From assembly GCA_011634665.1 (NCBI GenBank), contig WAEK01000004.1:1989501-2053500 (forward strand): a stretch of 64,000 nucleotides of DNA, in the 5' to 3' direction. Position 1 is the stretch's first letter, and each line of letters starts with the position of its first letter. Shown here piece by piece: positions 32,663 to 43,600 of this stretch. The DNA comes from Mortierella sp. BCC40632 (Eukaryota > Mortierellomycota > Mortierellomycetes > Mortierellales > Mortierellaceae). The notes under the pieces are model-generated. The model saw nothing but the letters and a program-made list of their open reading frames with translations. It was not told the DNA's origin and did not search any database. The position numbers and the translations under genes were made by a program.

Positions 32663-33468
32663 TGCCAGGGATGAGTGGACAGAGTCCGAGTCTAAAAGAG
32701 AGGAAGAGAGAGAGGGATAGAGATGGAGATGGAGAGAGAGAGAAAGGAGAGAGGAGAGATAGATGGGGGGGAGGTCGGGGCCAATGGATGAGGACGATCG
32801 GCCGAAATGTTATGAGATGGTCAGTGTGGAAGACAGAGAACAATTTCCATCGGAGATGACGGGTCCAAGGGCCACACCCAGACATCCTAAATACAGGCCG
32901 TCCCTTAAGTGGGCTGGGGGGAGGGAGGAGGAGGAGGATATGAGAGGAGAAGGCCGGACCGATGCCAATACCTGAATGTTCTGAGATATGTACGCCAAGC
33001 AACTCGTGCTCGAGCCGGGCAGGGGAGAAGAGGAAGGGGGCAGAGAGAGGAGAGAGAAAGAAGGAAAGATAGTAAGAGAGAAAGAGAGAGAGGGAGAATC
33101 AACCCAAAATGAATGGACACGGTAAAAGCCATTAGTAACCGTCCTCTCGGCCCAGAAGGGCAGACAACGATGAGCGGCCGGCCCATGGGCGCTGGTTGTC
33201 TTGCCTATCTGTCTTCAGCCATGGATCTTCTTGGTCTCTGACCCGGTCTGCAGCTTGCTCTCGCCAAAAAGACACGCAACCCGAGAGGGATGGATGTATG
33301 ATCGAGCAAAAAAAAAAAAAAACGGCCTGAGCCCGCATGTTGTTCTTTCGCCGAGAGTCGGTCGCACGGTTGCTCCACGAACCGAAAAAAAAAAAAATGA
33401 ATCCTTTCCCTCCCCCCACCCGGATCATATGCTGTGCCGAACGAGGTTTGCGTTTACTAAGAGAGATT
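32663..33468. other. Intergenic: START-gene 5' flank
   Basis: A/G-rich tract (32694-32765) and a second (33035-33095), then A runs at 33306-33322 and 33387-33398. No gene seen. Confidence 0.55.
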
Positions 33469-35207
33469 CTATATGCTGGTAACAGTTGTACCCATTTTGA
33501 CTGTCTGCATCACCTTGGTCATCGCCATCTTGTACACGTTGGCTGCTTTGGTCTTGTTCCGGGACAACACTCCAAGGAAAGCCACTAGTCCGACAATCAC
33601 CATCAGCTGCGTAGGTCCCATCTGCGCACTCGCCTGTCTCACTAGTCCCACATAGTGCTGTAGCATCAGCAAGAGTCGGCCTTGGAACGTGGTGATCGCT
33701 TTTGTCTTGGCAGCTGTCGTTTTGGTAGTAGTCGAGGTGATGGTGGTTGTGTTCGTGCTCAACTGCGTTGTGCGTCCTGAGGACTGGGGTAAAGTGGATG
33801 GTGTGGAAAGACCTGTCCCAGTGACTACGCCTGATGACGAAGATGACGACAGAGGGTCCTCGAGAGTATTCTTGGTATCGAGTGATTGATGGGCAAGGGT
33901 GGGCGAAGTCAATGATGATGAAATGGTTGAAGAGACGGTCGAGGTTGAAAAGGACGATGTAGCCGTAGAAGAGGTGGTTGATAAGGAGTTGGACGTCTTT
34001 TTCTTTTCCGAGGTCTTTTTGGGTCGCAATGACTTTTGCCGCAACTTGTGAAGGATTTTGCCATAGACCTAATCGTCATTGATAGCCATCGCGGTGAATC
34101 AGTTCATCCAGAGAAGAGAAAAGAGAGAAAGAGAGAAAAAAAGAGAGAGAGAAAGAAAGAAAAAAGAATGCAGACGACTCCTTACCTCTTTATAGCTCTC
34201 TGGAAGGACCGTGTTGAATTCTAGGAACTGTTGTGCATAGTCCCATTCGCCCAACTTGGCCAGCACATGAACAACGTAGAGCTCAACTAGTCGTTCATAG
34301 TTGGTCATCAACGAATGCTTTGCTCCCGTGTCCGTTGGTGTCTGCGCACCAGCAGCAGTCTCGAGATGGATCAACATACCCTCTGGGATCGTTGCCAGAT
34401 AGGCTTCCGTCACCTGTCTTCCTAACTTGTAGAGCTTTTGGTTGATGCAAAGAAGAACGCTATTCGTAGAATTGAATGCACAAGTAAAGATTGAGTCCTC
34501 TATTTTCTTTTTCTTTTTCTGATTCTTTCTTTCTTTCTTTCTTTTTTTGTTCCGTTTCTTCTAGTCCTTTTCGCAACCATCCAAGAATATAAAGGAACCA
34601 ACAATAACGTGTATGTAATAACTTACAATGGCACCATGACCTGTCCATCGATATCGCCTTCCAATCCTCCATAGTCCTCCACAACTCGTCTCCACAAGTC
34701 CCGAACCAGTTTCTCTGGACTTTCTTTACCGGATCCTGACACGAGTCCTGCAAGGCTCTTCCGGAACCCACCATAGTGACCATTATTCTCTAAACTCGCC
34801 ATCGAATGTGTTTGGTCCGATAGCATCGCACCAAAGATGGTGACATTGAGGATCCAAAGCTTTTGCTTCAGAATAAAGAACGACCGCCGTGTCGAAACCT
34901 GATCCGCATGGTCAAGACCATAGGTCTGATTTGTCCGCGCAAGTAGTTCTAGTGCTTCCAGACTGGTAGAATACGCGGCTGCATGCTGCTGAAGCAAAAA
35001 AGTGGAGGTAGCCTTTTGGTAAAGAGACAGTGTCTGGGTGAGATGATGAGCTGCATCCTGCTGTGTGCTAGGTTGTTGATGGATTGGCTGCTGGCCCAGA
35101 TTGTGGGTGGATGGCATGGTGTTTGGAATGCTCCTTGTGGGCTCTGCAGGGGTTCCGGCTTTCAGGTGGGGCGAGAGAGGCGGAGTCAGGATGGAGGTAG
35201 CCGTCAT
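33469..35207 (-). CDS. Tail-anchored helical-repeat protein, possible Pex26/Pex15-type peroxin, 484 aa
   Basis: Three exons on the minus strand: 35207-34627, 34459-34186 and 34068-33469 (1455 bases). A Pro/Gln-rich N terminus is followed by a helical segment (about residues 45-75, ALELLARTN), a conserved-looking centre (LCINQKLYKLGRQVTEAYL and YERLVELYVVHVLAKLGEWDYAQQFLEF), a long Ser/Thr-rich linker and one C-terminal hydrophobic helix (TQLMVIVGLVAFLGVLS) with a basic tail. This layout, cytosolic helical domain plus C-terminal anchor, matches fungal Pex26, which docks the Pex1-Pex6 ATPase on peroxisomes. The function is inferred from layout and weak similarity only; a structure search would decide. 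The start at 35207 avoids a low-complexity GA-repeat extension. Confidence 0.5.
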
Positions 35208-35269
35208 CAAAGCGATCAAAGAGTGGAGAGAGAAAGAGAAAGAGAGAGGAGAAGAAGAGAGTAGAGAGA

Positions 35270-35307
<38 letters not shown>

Positions 35308-35586
35308 AAGGACAAAGGGGTGTAAGCCGGAGAGATGAGAATGAGAAAAGGAAGAAGGGGTGCGTGGGGTTGTTCGGCAGAAGCGGGGAAGAGAAACAGA
35401 GAAAGAGACCGGTGGCCCACCCAGTGGTCTGCCTGGCTTGACTGACTAGGTCCCGAAGCGGGAGAAAACGCAGACACACCCACGCTGTTCGCTACACTCT
35501 ACTCTACACATCATGTTCACTTTCCGGGTGAGAAATCCAAAAAAGGAGCCACAGGCGTGAAAGCCCGAAGATTTAAGCTTTTTTTA
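35208..35586. other. Intergenic with (GA)n tract
   Basis: 5' flank of the tail-anchored protein gene. (GA)n at about 35276-35304. No gene seen. Confidence 0.6.
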
Positions 35587-37957
35587 TTACTCGACTTGCT
35601 CTTGCTCTTTCTGCTGCTGCTGCTGTTGCTGTTGCTGCTTCTTCTTCTGCTTTTGTTGCTGCTTCCACTTTTTGATTTCTTTCAGCAGAGTCATCACCAA
35701 TGGCACCGAAATGGGCACAAACAACGGCATGTAGATCGCATACTTGTGCTCATCGGGGAAATACAACATGGACACCATCGTCGGGTCAAAGAACGCCGTC
35801 TCCGACTTGAACAACGCTGCGCGTGAATCGATCAAGGCTCGGACATAGTCTTGCTTCCCAAGATTTTCACACGAATGTGCAACATCCTTCAACGCCGCCA
35901 ACACGTCGCTCTGGATATGGTCCAACACCACCATGTTGGGTGAATCTGCAACCATCCTCGACAATGAGCCGAGCGTGCTAAGCGAATCCACCAAGTTTTC
36001 AACTGTGCGGCGACGCAACAAATTATCCAGCTCCCAAGCCGTTGGGGCTCCGTGTACGTTCTTTTGGAATTCAACTGCATGGGTCCTTCCTCCCGATGAA
36101 GCAGAGGACAGGTCCGTGATCCCCAAAAGATCCCGGAGTTGGGACAAGAATGTGGCCATGGTTGGTGCCAACTCTGCCTCTGTGATGGCCTCTTGTTTGC
36201 TTTCGCGGTTCAGAATACTAACACCTCCCCAGCGTGGAATGAGGAAGGCATTTGTGGAGGCCGTCTCTCCTGGAAAAGACTTGATCACAAGAGGACTTTG
36301 ACTTGAACTGGGAACATATGCGATAAAGTTAAGCGAGGGATCAGACGTAACCGTGGATGCTTTGTAACAAACAGAGACACATGTGCAATCAAAGAAAAGT
36401 CGTTCGAGTCAGCTTCAGGATATTCCAGGAGACCACCTTCAATATATACAGATTCCAGTCATCACAGTTTTTTGCCATACCAAGACTCCATTCTGCAGAG
36501 TTGATAAAGTGAGGGAGCTGGTCCGGTGTCAAATAATATTCGTTCTTGACTGGATCCATTTGTGGATTCAGAGGCAGAGACGCATAGTGCTGGACTTGGG
36601 ATTCAATCGTAAACTTGGAGATCACAGAGAGGTCCTTCAGGAATGGGGAGAGATATGCTGGGTAAAGTAGACAAAGAAAAGTCAGTCGACGAGAAGTTTG
36701 TTGGGTTCTTTGTAAGGAAACAGTCTCTTTCTTTTTTTTCTTTTGTCCGCAAACTTGTTTCCTTACCCTGAATGACTTGTTGCATCTTCCAATCGTGGAC
36801 GTTCCCTGCACCATCAAGTAGACTGAAGGTAAGTTGGTAACCTGGTGCATATTTGACAGCCTTTAGTTGATCCTCGTCTCTCTCCTTGGCCTCCTGTTCC
36901 GTATCAAGTGTCTTCACGATTGCCTCCTTTTCCGAACCAAAAAGGGCATCTAAGGTATCTGTAAGCGTGTCGACGATGTAGCCTACGCGGAAAAAACGAT
37001 CGACCATAGCAAAAAAAGTTGGATATTTGATGACACTTGAAGAGGATTTGGTTCAAACAGACAAGCAAGCAAGAAAACAAACAAACAAACAAACAAACAG
37101 GCCATCAAGACTTACTGTCGTCCCACTGAGCGACCTGAATGTATCCCTGTCTTTGGCTCTTAATGTGTGCGACAGTCGAATCACCGGGAGCGATAAAAAA
37201 ATCATAGGTTCCAGGGATCATACTGGGCTGATCTACAATGAAGAAAGAGGGTGCACGTCAAAACCAGCTGCTCCTTGATTGCCTAGATCTGATGCTTCCA
37301 GAGGTTGGGTTGAATGGGAGGTGTCTAGTACCTGCGATATCCTTCTCTGCTGATCCGCTCCATTTTTGGCTGGTAGAGACTTGAATCGGAAAGTAAGATG
37401 CGCGGCTAGTGTCCTGACGGTCGTTCCAGAGATTAGAGGTGTTTTTGGCAATGACCGAGAGACGTTCTTCGGATGGATAGGCCGAACTACTGTCTGAGAG
37501 ATGCAAATTCACTCGAATGGGAAATTTGGGTTGACATTTCTAGCGAACAGCAAAGGACGCGCAGGACGATGGAAAACTACGCAGTGAGATGTCGGTCGAG
37601 TTTTTGTGACAATGACGTAAAAATGAAAAAGATGTGTGTGCATGCGACCAGGAAAAAGGTGAAGCTTGTCTTAGTACCTCCCATGACTTCCATCGCTCGA
37701 TCTCTCCATGCGGCAATTCTGCTCGGTAGACACGCGTTGTCTTCCACCAGAGGGGTAATCCAATGAGAACTACGGTCCAGACAGAAAGTAACACGAGACG
37801 TCTGGTCCTATCTGCAAAAACAAAACCGATGGGATGATATTAGATGGCTGTCAAGGCGATGGCTCCCGAGATTCCGCTGAGAGTCTGGAGGGTGTTGGTA
37901 GCTGGAAGGAAATGGGAGGATACCTTTTGATGCTGTGGTATCCTGTGGCCACTCCAT
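35587..37957 (-). CDS. GPI17: GPI transamidase subunit PIG-S/Gpi17, 552 aa
   Basis: Subunit of the ER complex that attaches GPI anchors to proteins. Seven exons on the minus strand: 37957-37924, 37811-37678, 37539-37332, 37232-37116, 36982-36767, 36657-36481 and 36359-35587 (1659 bases). The N-terminal membrane helix ends in the family hallmark LPLWWKTTRVYRAELP. The lumenal part contains LNFIAYVP, SPLVIKSF and NAFLIPRWGGVSI, all typical. A second membrane helix (MPLFVPISVPLVMTLL) lies near the C terminus. The tail is an unusual Lys/Gln run (about 40 residues) with a poly-Gln stretch, facing the cytosol. A short (AAAC)n repeat sits in the fourth intron. Exon 1 encodes only 11 residues and was chosen because it joins in frame. 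Confidence 0.92.
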
Positions 37958-38577
37958 TAGTCACCAAGATGATGTCTTTCAATGATGGAGCATGAGAGCT
38001 GGTTGTTCAATGCCCTGAAATATGAAAAATGCCAGCACTTTATTTCCACTCCCCATTTCTTCATGGCCATATCAATTAATGCCAAGCAACATCAAAATGG
38101 GCGAAGCTCTCTCCAACAGGTTGCTATGGAGTCTGAGGGAGAGATTCCTTCCCACTCCCTGTCGTTCTCATATCTTCGAGAAAAGAGAAGAACAAGGAAG
38201 AGGAATGGAGGTGGATCGCGAGCAGAGCCGCGAAAATTAGCTGATCTCTGGTGTCAAAGAGACGCATGTGTGTTCAATACTACTTGACCGTGATCTCTTT
38301 TAAGATACTCTAGCACACATCTACCAGCAAAAAGCGTCGACTGCGTTCTTTTTTTGTCTACAGTGATCAATGGAAGCATGGAGGAGTCGAGAGTTGGACA
38401 TACGAAGAAACACTCTTACCAACGAAAAAAGGCCTGAGTGAATAAATATCTGCAAGAGTCTAACTTGTTAGGATGCCAAGGTGGAGAGGACAAAGAAACG
38501 GGGCCCAGTTTATTTCTCAATTCACTAGCAAAGTATGAAATGGGAAAGATGGTCCCTCAAGGAACTCTAGTCCCACC
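37958..38577. other. Intergenic: PIG-S promoter and 3' flank of secreted protein gene
   Basis: No gene seen. TTTATT at 38511-38516 is an AATAAA signal on the minus strand for the small secreted protein gene. Confidence 0.55.
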
Positions 38578-38856
38578 TCATAAAGCTTTCCAATAAGCCG
38601 GAAAGTTGGGAGGCGTCCAATCAATTCCATGAGCCGTATGGTCTTGATAACAGATAAAGTTGGTTCCCTCATAGTTGATGATCTTGCCTCGCTTGTAGAA
38701 ACAGCCAGGCATCCAGGCCGGGGGTTGCGGGTCATCGGGCTGGGACTTGGGAGAGCCATTGTCGGGACCCTTTGGGTCGTTGACGGCCCTGATGATCTCG
38801 GGAGTAGCTCCAATGGCAACTGAGGCCAAACCTGCAAGGGCCATGATCCAACTCAT
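38578..38856 (-). CDS. Small secreted protein with CBM5/12-like (chitin-binding) domain, 92 aa
   Basis: Single exon. The first 17-20 residues are hydrophobic (MALAGLASVAIG) and look like a signal peptide. After a Pro/Asp-rich linker the C-terminal half follows the CBM5/12 (ChtBD3) pattern: PPAWMPG, then GKIINYEGTNFIC, then DHTAHGIDWTPPNFPAYW. The aromatic residues of the chitin-binding face and two Cys are present. The domain stands alone, without a catalytic partner, so it may coat or mask chitin in the fungal wall or bind environmental chitin; that role is inference. A TATA box (38982-38989) lies about 125 bases upstream. Confidence 0.78.
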   Translation of the reverse strand: MSWIMALAGLASVAIGATPEIIRAVNDPKGPDNGSPKSQPDDPQPPAWMPGCFYKRGKIINYEGTNFICYQDHTAHGIDWTPPNFPAYWKAL

Positions 38857-39652
38857 TTTGTTTGATGGTGAAGCTTGAAAGAAAAAGGGAAGAGTAAGGC
38901 TTGGAAGAGTGAGGTAGGGAAGAGTGAGGTAGAGAAGAGCAAGGTGGAGAAGATGCAGTCTATCGGATCAAGTACGGCAGTCTTTTATAGTAGTTCGGAA
39001 GTGTTAGTTGTTTGACAACGTCGTTCTCTTTGGCTTAAACTAAGGATAGCATAACAAACCGTTTTCTCTAAGTCGCGTATATTCTCTCGTTTCCTCTCCT
39101 TCACTGTTCGTGTGAGAATCCGCGTTACTCACACACACTCTCTCCTTCCCCCTTGGTAGATCGCATTCCGCCTTTTTACAATGTCATGCATGATTTCTTC
39201 CAGCAACTTTGACGCTGCATTTTTTTTTTTTTTTTTTTTCGCCTCCTCCTCCCCTTCTTCCCCCCCTCTTTTCCCACTTCTCGTGATGTTTTTGACGCGG
39301 ACAAGTCGCATTCCGCCAAATTTTTTCACTCATTACACATGCACCCGTTAGCTCTATCCACGCGTCGTTGTATAGTCCCCCTTTTTTCTCATGGGCTTAG
39401 CAGAGCTCAGCCGATGTTTTTTTACCTTTGCATTCGTGCACGCGTCTTTCGCGTCTATACTTCGCCAACTCTACTCCCCCTTTTCTCTTTCCTACTGTTG
39501 GTCATCATCTTGGATCATATCCTTCCCTAGGCTCAAAATGCTATCTTTCTTGGTACTCTTGTGTAGGTTCGTCTACATCTTCCTTCACCGAATCGTCTTC
39601 TGGGTCTACTCCTGTTCTTCTCCCCCCCCAGCAACACACACAACTCGTCGCC
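38857..39652. other. Divergent promoter region between two small secreted protein genes
   Basis: No gene seen. Contains a tandem-like GAGTGAGGTAG stretch near 38910-38930 and a T run at 39220-39239. Confidence 0.55.
38982..38989 (-). promoter_or_regulatory. TATA box of the CBM5/12-like gene
   Basis: TATAAAAG on the minus strand, about 125 bases before the start codon at 38856. Confidence 0.6.
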
Positions 39653-39660
39653 TATATAAA
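39653..39660 (+). promoter_or_regulatory. TATA box of the knottin-like gene
   Basis: TATATAAA about 85 bases before the start codon at 39745. Confidence 0.65.
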
Positions 39661-39744
39661 GAAGTCTATGAAGCCCAAACAGATTCAACATCAAGTCCTT
39701 TCTCATCTCTCTTTCTCATCTCTCTTTCTTTCTGAACCTTCACC

Positions 39745-39963
39745 ATGCAACTCTTCAAGATCACCATCGCCGCTCTTGCCCTTGTCACCGTCGCCACTGC
39801 GATCCCTGCCCGTCCAAGCTACGAAGAATGTCGCGATTTGTATGGAGAGGTTGACCTCTGGGAGCAAGACCTCCAAATGTGTGTGAAAAGGGGAGGTCCA
39901 TGTTCGATGCACGGCCAGTGTTGCAGCAATTGGTGCGTCCTCCGCACTGGCAAATGCAATTAG
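39745..39963 (+). CDS. Small secreted cysteine-rich protein with knottin (ICK) cysteine pattern, 72 aa
   Basis: Single exon. Residues 1-19 form a clear signal peptide ending at ATA/IPA. The mature peptide has seven Cys; the last six follow C-x6-C-x5-CC-x3-C-x6-C, the inhibitor-cystine-knot spacing found in knottins of many origins (toxins, protease inhibitors, plant and fungal secreted peptides). An additional Cys precedes them. The pattern alone does not tell the activity. A TATA box and a short pyrimidine-rich leader suggest strong regulated expression, and AATAAA follows at 40092-40097. Candidate effector or defence peptide; this is inference. Confidence 0.75.
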   Translation: MQLFKITIAALALVTVATAIPARPSYEECRDLYGEVDLWEQDLQMCVKRGGPCSMHGQCCSNWCVLRTGKCN

Positions 39964-40320
39964 GACAGACTAGGGCCAGATGAGGAGGACATCATGAAGA
40001 CTCCATACTCCAGACACACGCTTGTGTCTCCTCCTCCTCCTCCTCCTCCCTAGCCTCCATTTTTTTTCCTCTAGCGACACTCAATTTCCTCAATAAAGAG
40101 AGCTGCGAGCATTACGCCGCGAGTTGACAAGGACCAACGCGCCAATTTTCTTTCTTTTCTTTTCTTTTCTTTACAGCTCCATCTCTAATGCCACTGCTGA
40201 GATCAGGAGGTTAATCAAGAGAATATCCTTCCATGAGCATAGTCAATAGTATTGGTCATATAGAGAGGCTCTATGACATTCTAAGATATCTAGGATATGA
40301 GATGACACAAATTGTGTTGG

Positions 40321-40392
<72 letters not shown>

Positions 40393-40698
40393 TTTGAGCT
40401 TTGGGAGGGTTTATTTCTTTGAGCTCTCGCTTTAGATGATGGGGAGGGAGGAGGGAGGAGGGAGGAGGGAGGAGGAGGGAGGACTAAAGTCGCAACAGAA
40501 AAAAAAAAAGTCGGTCTGGGTGTATTGAGTATTGATGCACACAAGCTGAGTGCAATCGGTCGGTAGATCGGAGAAGGATAAAAAGGTGGTGGTGGTGGTG
40601 GTGGTGGGGGATTATTATTAGATTCAGAATTTAGATTAACTTAGGCAAAACAAAAAAAAAAAACAAAAACAAAAAAAAAAAAAAAAAAAAAAAAACAA
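39964..40698. repeat. Intergenic between convergent genes, rich in simple repeats
   Basis: Contains (TCC)n at 40029-40049, (TTTTC)n near 40150-40170, (ACA)n at 40319-40360 running into a 30-base A tract, GGAGGGA repeats at about 40441-40482, (GGT)n at 40586-40606 and long A runs at 40650-40695. No gene. Confidence 0.8.
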
Positions 40699-43600
40699 CT
40701 AAATTGCTAATGCAGCAGTAGCTTGCTGCTTAGCCGCCCAGGCAAGGGTTCCTTCCTCAGGAGTATGTGTCGGTAAAGGGATCTCTCCAATAATATAGCT
40801 ATACCGCATACCACCCATGCCTTTGGGAATTGGAGCTATCCATCCAGGTGACGGGTCCGTAATCCAAACATGAGGATTCATCGACATTTCCACAAACAAC
40901 GCATGTGCTTGTCGATAGTATGTATCCTTATCCTCCACTTCTGCTGAATGTCGTCCCAACTGAATCAACAAGTATGCCTTGACAAAATTGATCCCTTCCA
41001 ATGGTCCTTGGAGGTCACGATACCCCTGAATCAGTTTCTGGGCTCCTTCCTTCTCACGTCCTGGATACAGAAAACATTTCATGGCTTCTGCAAGACAGAT
41101 ATAGGTCTCGGCAAGCACCCTGAACGGATCTGTTCGTAGGTACGCGATCATATGGTTAAGGATGCCTTCAAAGGGTTCTGGTGACACGGCGAACAGTGTA
41201 GTAGTATCCAGACAACTCACTGGGTTCGTTGGACGCGTACTATCATACATCTCGTAGATGGCCATCAATGTAAACATACAGCTCATCAACGGGAATGGAT
41301 GTGCTCCAATCCCTTGCTCTCCAATCCGCTCGGCCCACAACTGGAGAAAGATCCGCGACTTTTCGTAATTAACCATCTTGGCATAGTAGAATGCGAGTAC
41401 ACCGTTTACGATCAAGATGTTCATCAGTCGCGCCTTGGGCATAATATACTTTTCGATCAGCATGACCCAACTCTCTGCATCCCGCAGTCGGTCTTGGAGA
41501 AGCAAGTTCGCCAACGTCGGAATTGCAAAGAGCGTCTCTCCTTCGCTATCACCATTCTGCACCGCCACCGCCGAAAGGGTCCGTAGCAGTTGACAGTCTT
41601 CCGGGTGGTTACTGAACGTGCCTTCCCACATCCGATAGGCGGTCTTCATGGTCACAGCGCGATAAAAGGTAGCCAGATTACTGACGACGCCAAACGACTT
41701 GCTCTCAATGATGGCCGTGTCCAACAGTAGATGTGCCTCCATATGCCGCCCTTCGCTATACTCGACAAAGGCGCGCATGGCCGGCAGCATCCCCTCGGTC
41801 ACCTCGCCTTCCTTTTCTGCCTTGCGCGCATCTATCATGTATTTGGCACACTTGTTTTTCTTGCCCATAAAGTACTCCAGGAGCGCAATCCGTCCCAAAG
41901 ATGCTGTCTGGTCACCTGATGGAATACCCAGTCTCCTCGAGTAGCTGAGCGTATACAAACTCGAGAGCATGGCGGCTTCAGGTTGAGTCCTCCAAAAGTA
42001 AATGTTTTGAAGACATGAAAACACACGGACAATCCGTTCGAGTCGTGTTTGAGTCTTTTTGTCCATCTTGGTTGGATGAGGTGTCTTTCCTGGGTGATGA
42101 TGGACGGGAGATGCCCCCCGATGATAATGAAATAAAAACTTGACACGTTCTCTCAACAGTTCTGTGGCCCATTGATGATTGGTCGTTGGCCAATTGATCC
42201 CATACCAGGACAGACTGTCCAAGAGGGCTGCCTCTGCTTCATCCACCCTCATCCGCTTGGACAGACTCTCACCCTTCATTCCATAAATGTCTGCCATATC
42301 TGCCTGACTGACCAGTCCTCTTGCTCCACGTTCCTTGTCAAGAATATCAATAAGCTCCGTCAGATTTTGGGTCGTGTCCGTAAGCATGTTACTCTTGAGT
42401 TCGTACTCTGAGAGAATCTTGAGATACATGATCTTCTTTCCCGTGTAGTCCGTCTTTAGATAATGTCGAGTAATCTTGGGGAGAAGGTCCTGACAATCGA
42501 GCGGTTGGCCCATGGGATCCTCCAACGTTTCTTTGCACAGAAAGGATTCGTAGAATTGAGCCATCTTAAGGTGATATCCAACCCGCTCCTCATATGGAAT
42601 CGACTCATAAATGTCATTGGCCGTCGGTTGCGATGTAAACTCGTAAATCGTATGAAGTGCCACGTTGTCCGAGAACTGGATACCGGCTTGTTGTTCGGTT
42701 GCCATGGACAAGAACCGATAAGTGTCCAGTTCGCTTATCATGGCGGAGTAGGATCTGCCTGGCTCGGGTACACCAAGTAACGTGTTCATGGATCGGATGG
42801 CTGATATTTCAGCCAAAGAGAACTGATCGCCAAGACAGCTTGCAATCTTTAAAAAGTCTTGAAAGTTGGACTTGAGACGATCGTATTGCATCATTCTCAT
42901 TTTTTTCCGATCTTGTTTGAGCAAGAGCTCCTCCGAGTTATTGGCAATCGCTAGCGGGGTGGTCTCATGCCCAGTAGTCACAAGCTCACCATCGACAATA
43001 TTGACATGGTAAAACTCTTTGAGCGTCTGGATAATATCCTTGACAAGCTTGGGGTTTCCCTTGGTCTTTTGTTCGACAAGGTCAATAACATCCGGGTTGA
43101 TGACAGTGACCCCATTCTCCTTGAAGGCTCGTAGTAAGTTGCTCTCGATTTCTCTCCGCTTGAGTCCTTCCAATGCAATTTCGAGATGCTTTGGATGGTC
43201 CATAATCATTTTCAAGAAATTTCCTCCGCCATAATCGCGAGGAGGTCGAGAGAATAGAGTGACAAGGATCGATGGGCATCGCTGATGGATAATACGGATC
43301 ATATTCAACGACTTGGTGTCGCACCCTATTGTCCGTGGTCAGGTACATAGAATTATTAGACAGGGTACGTTGGGTTTTTCTTCTAAATAAATAAAGAGAA
43401 TCACGATCTTACATTGAATATCCTCAAACATGACGATGATTTTGACAAACTGGCTGGCATAGTTAAGGACATGGATAACAAAGTCAGCAAGAATGCTATC
43501 CTCCTCCGCCGTCAACACGGGCGTCGAGTTGTCCGAGGAAATGTTCGAAATGATCTGGTTCAAGATGAGAACCAACTTGGAGTTGCCATGGCCTGTTTTG

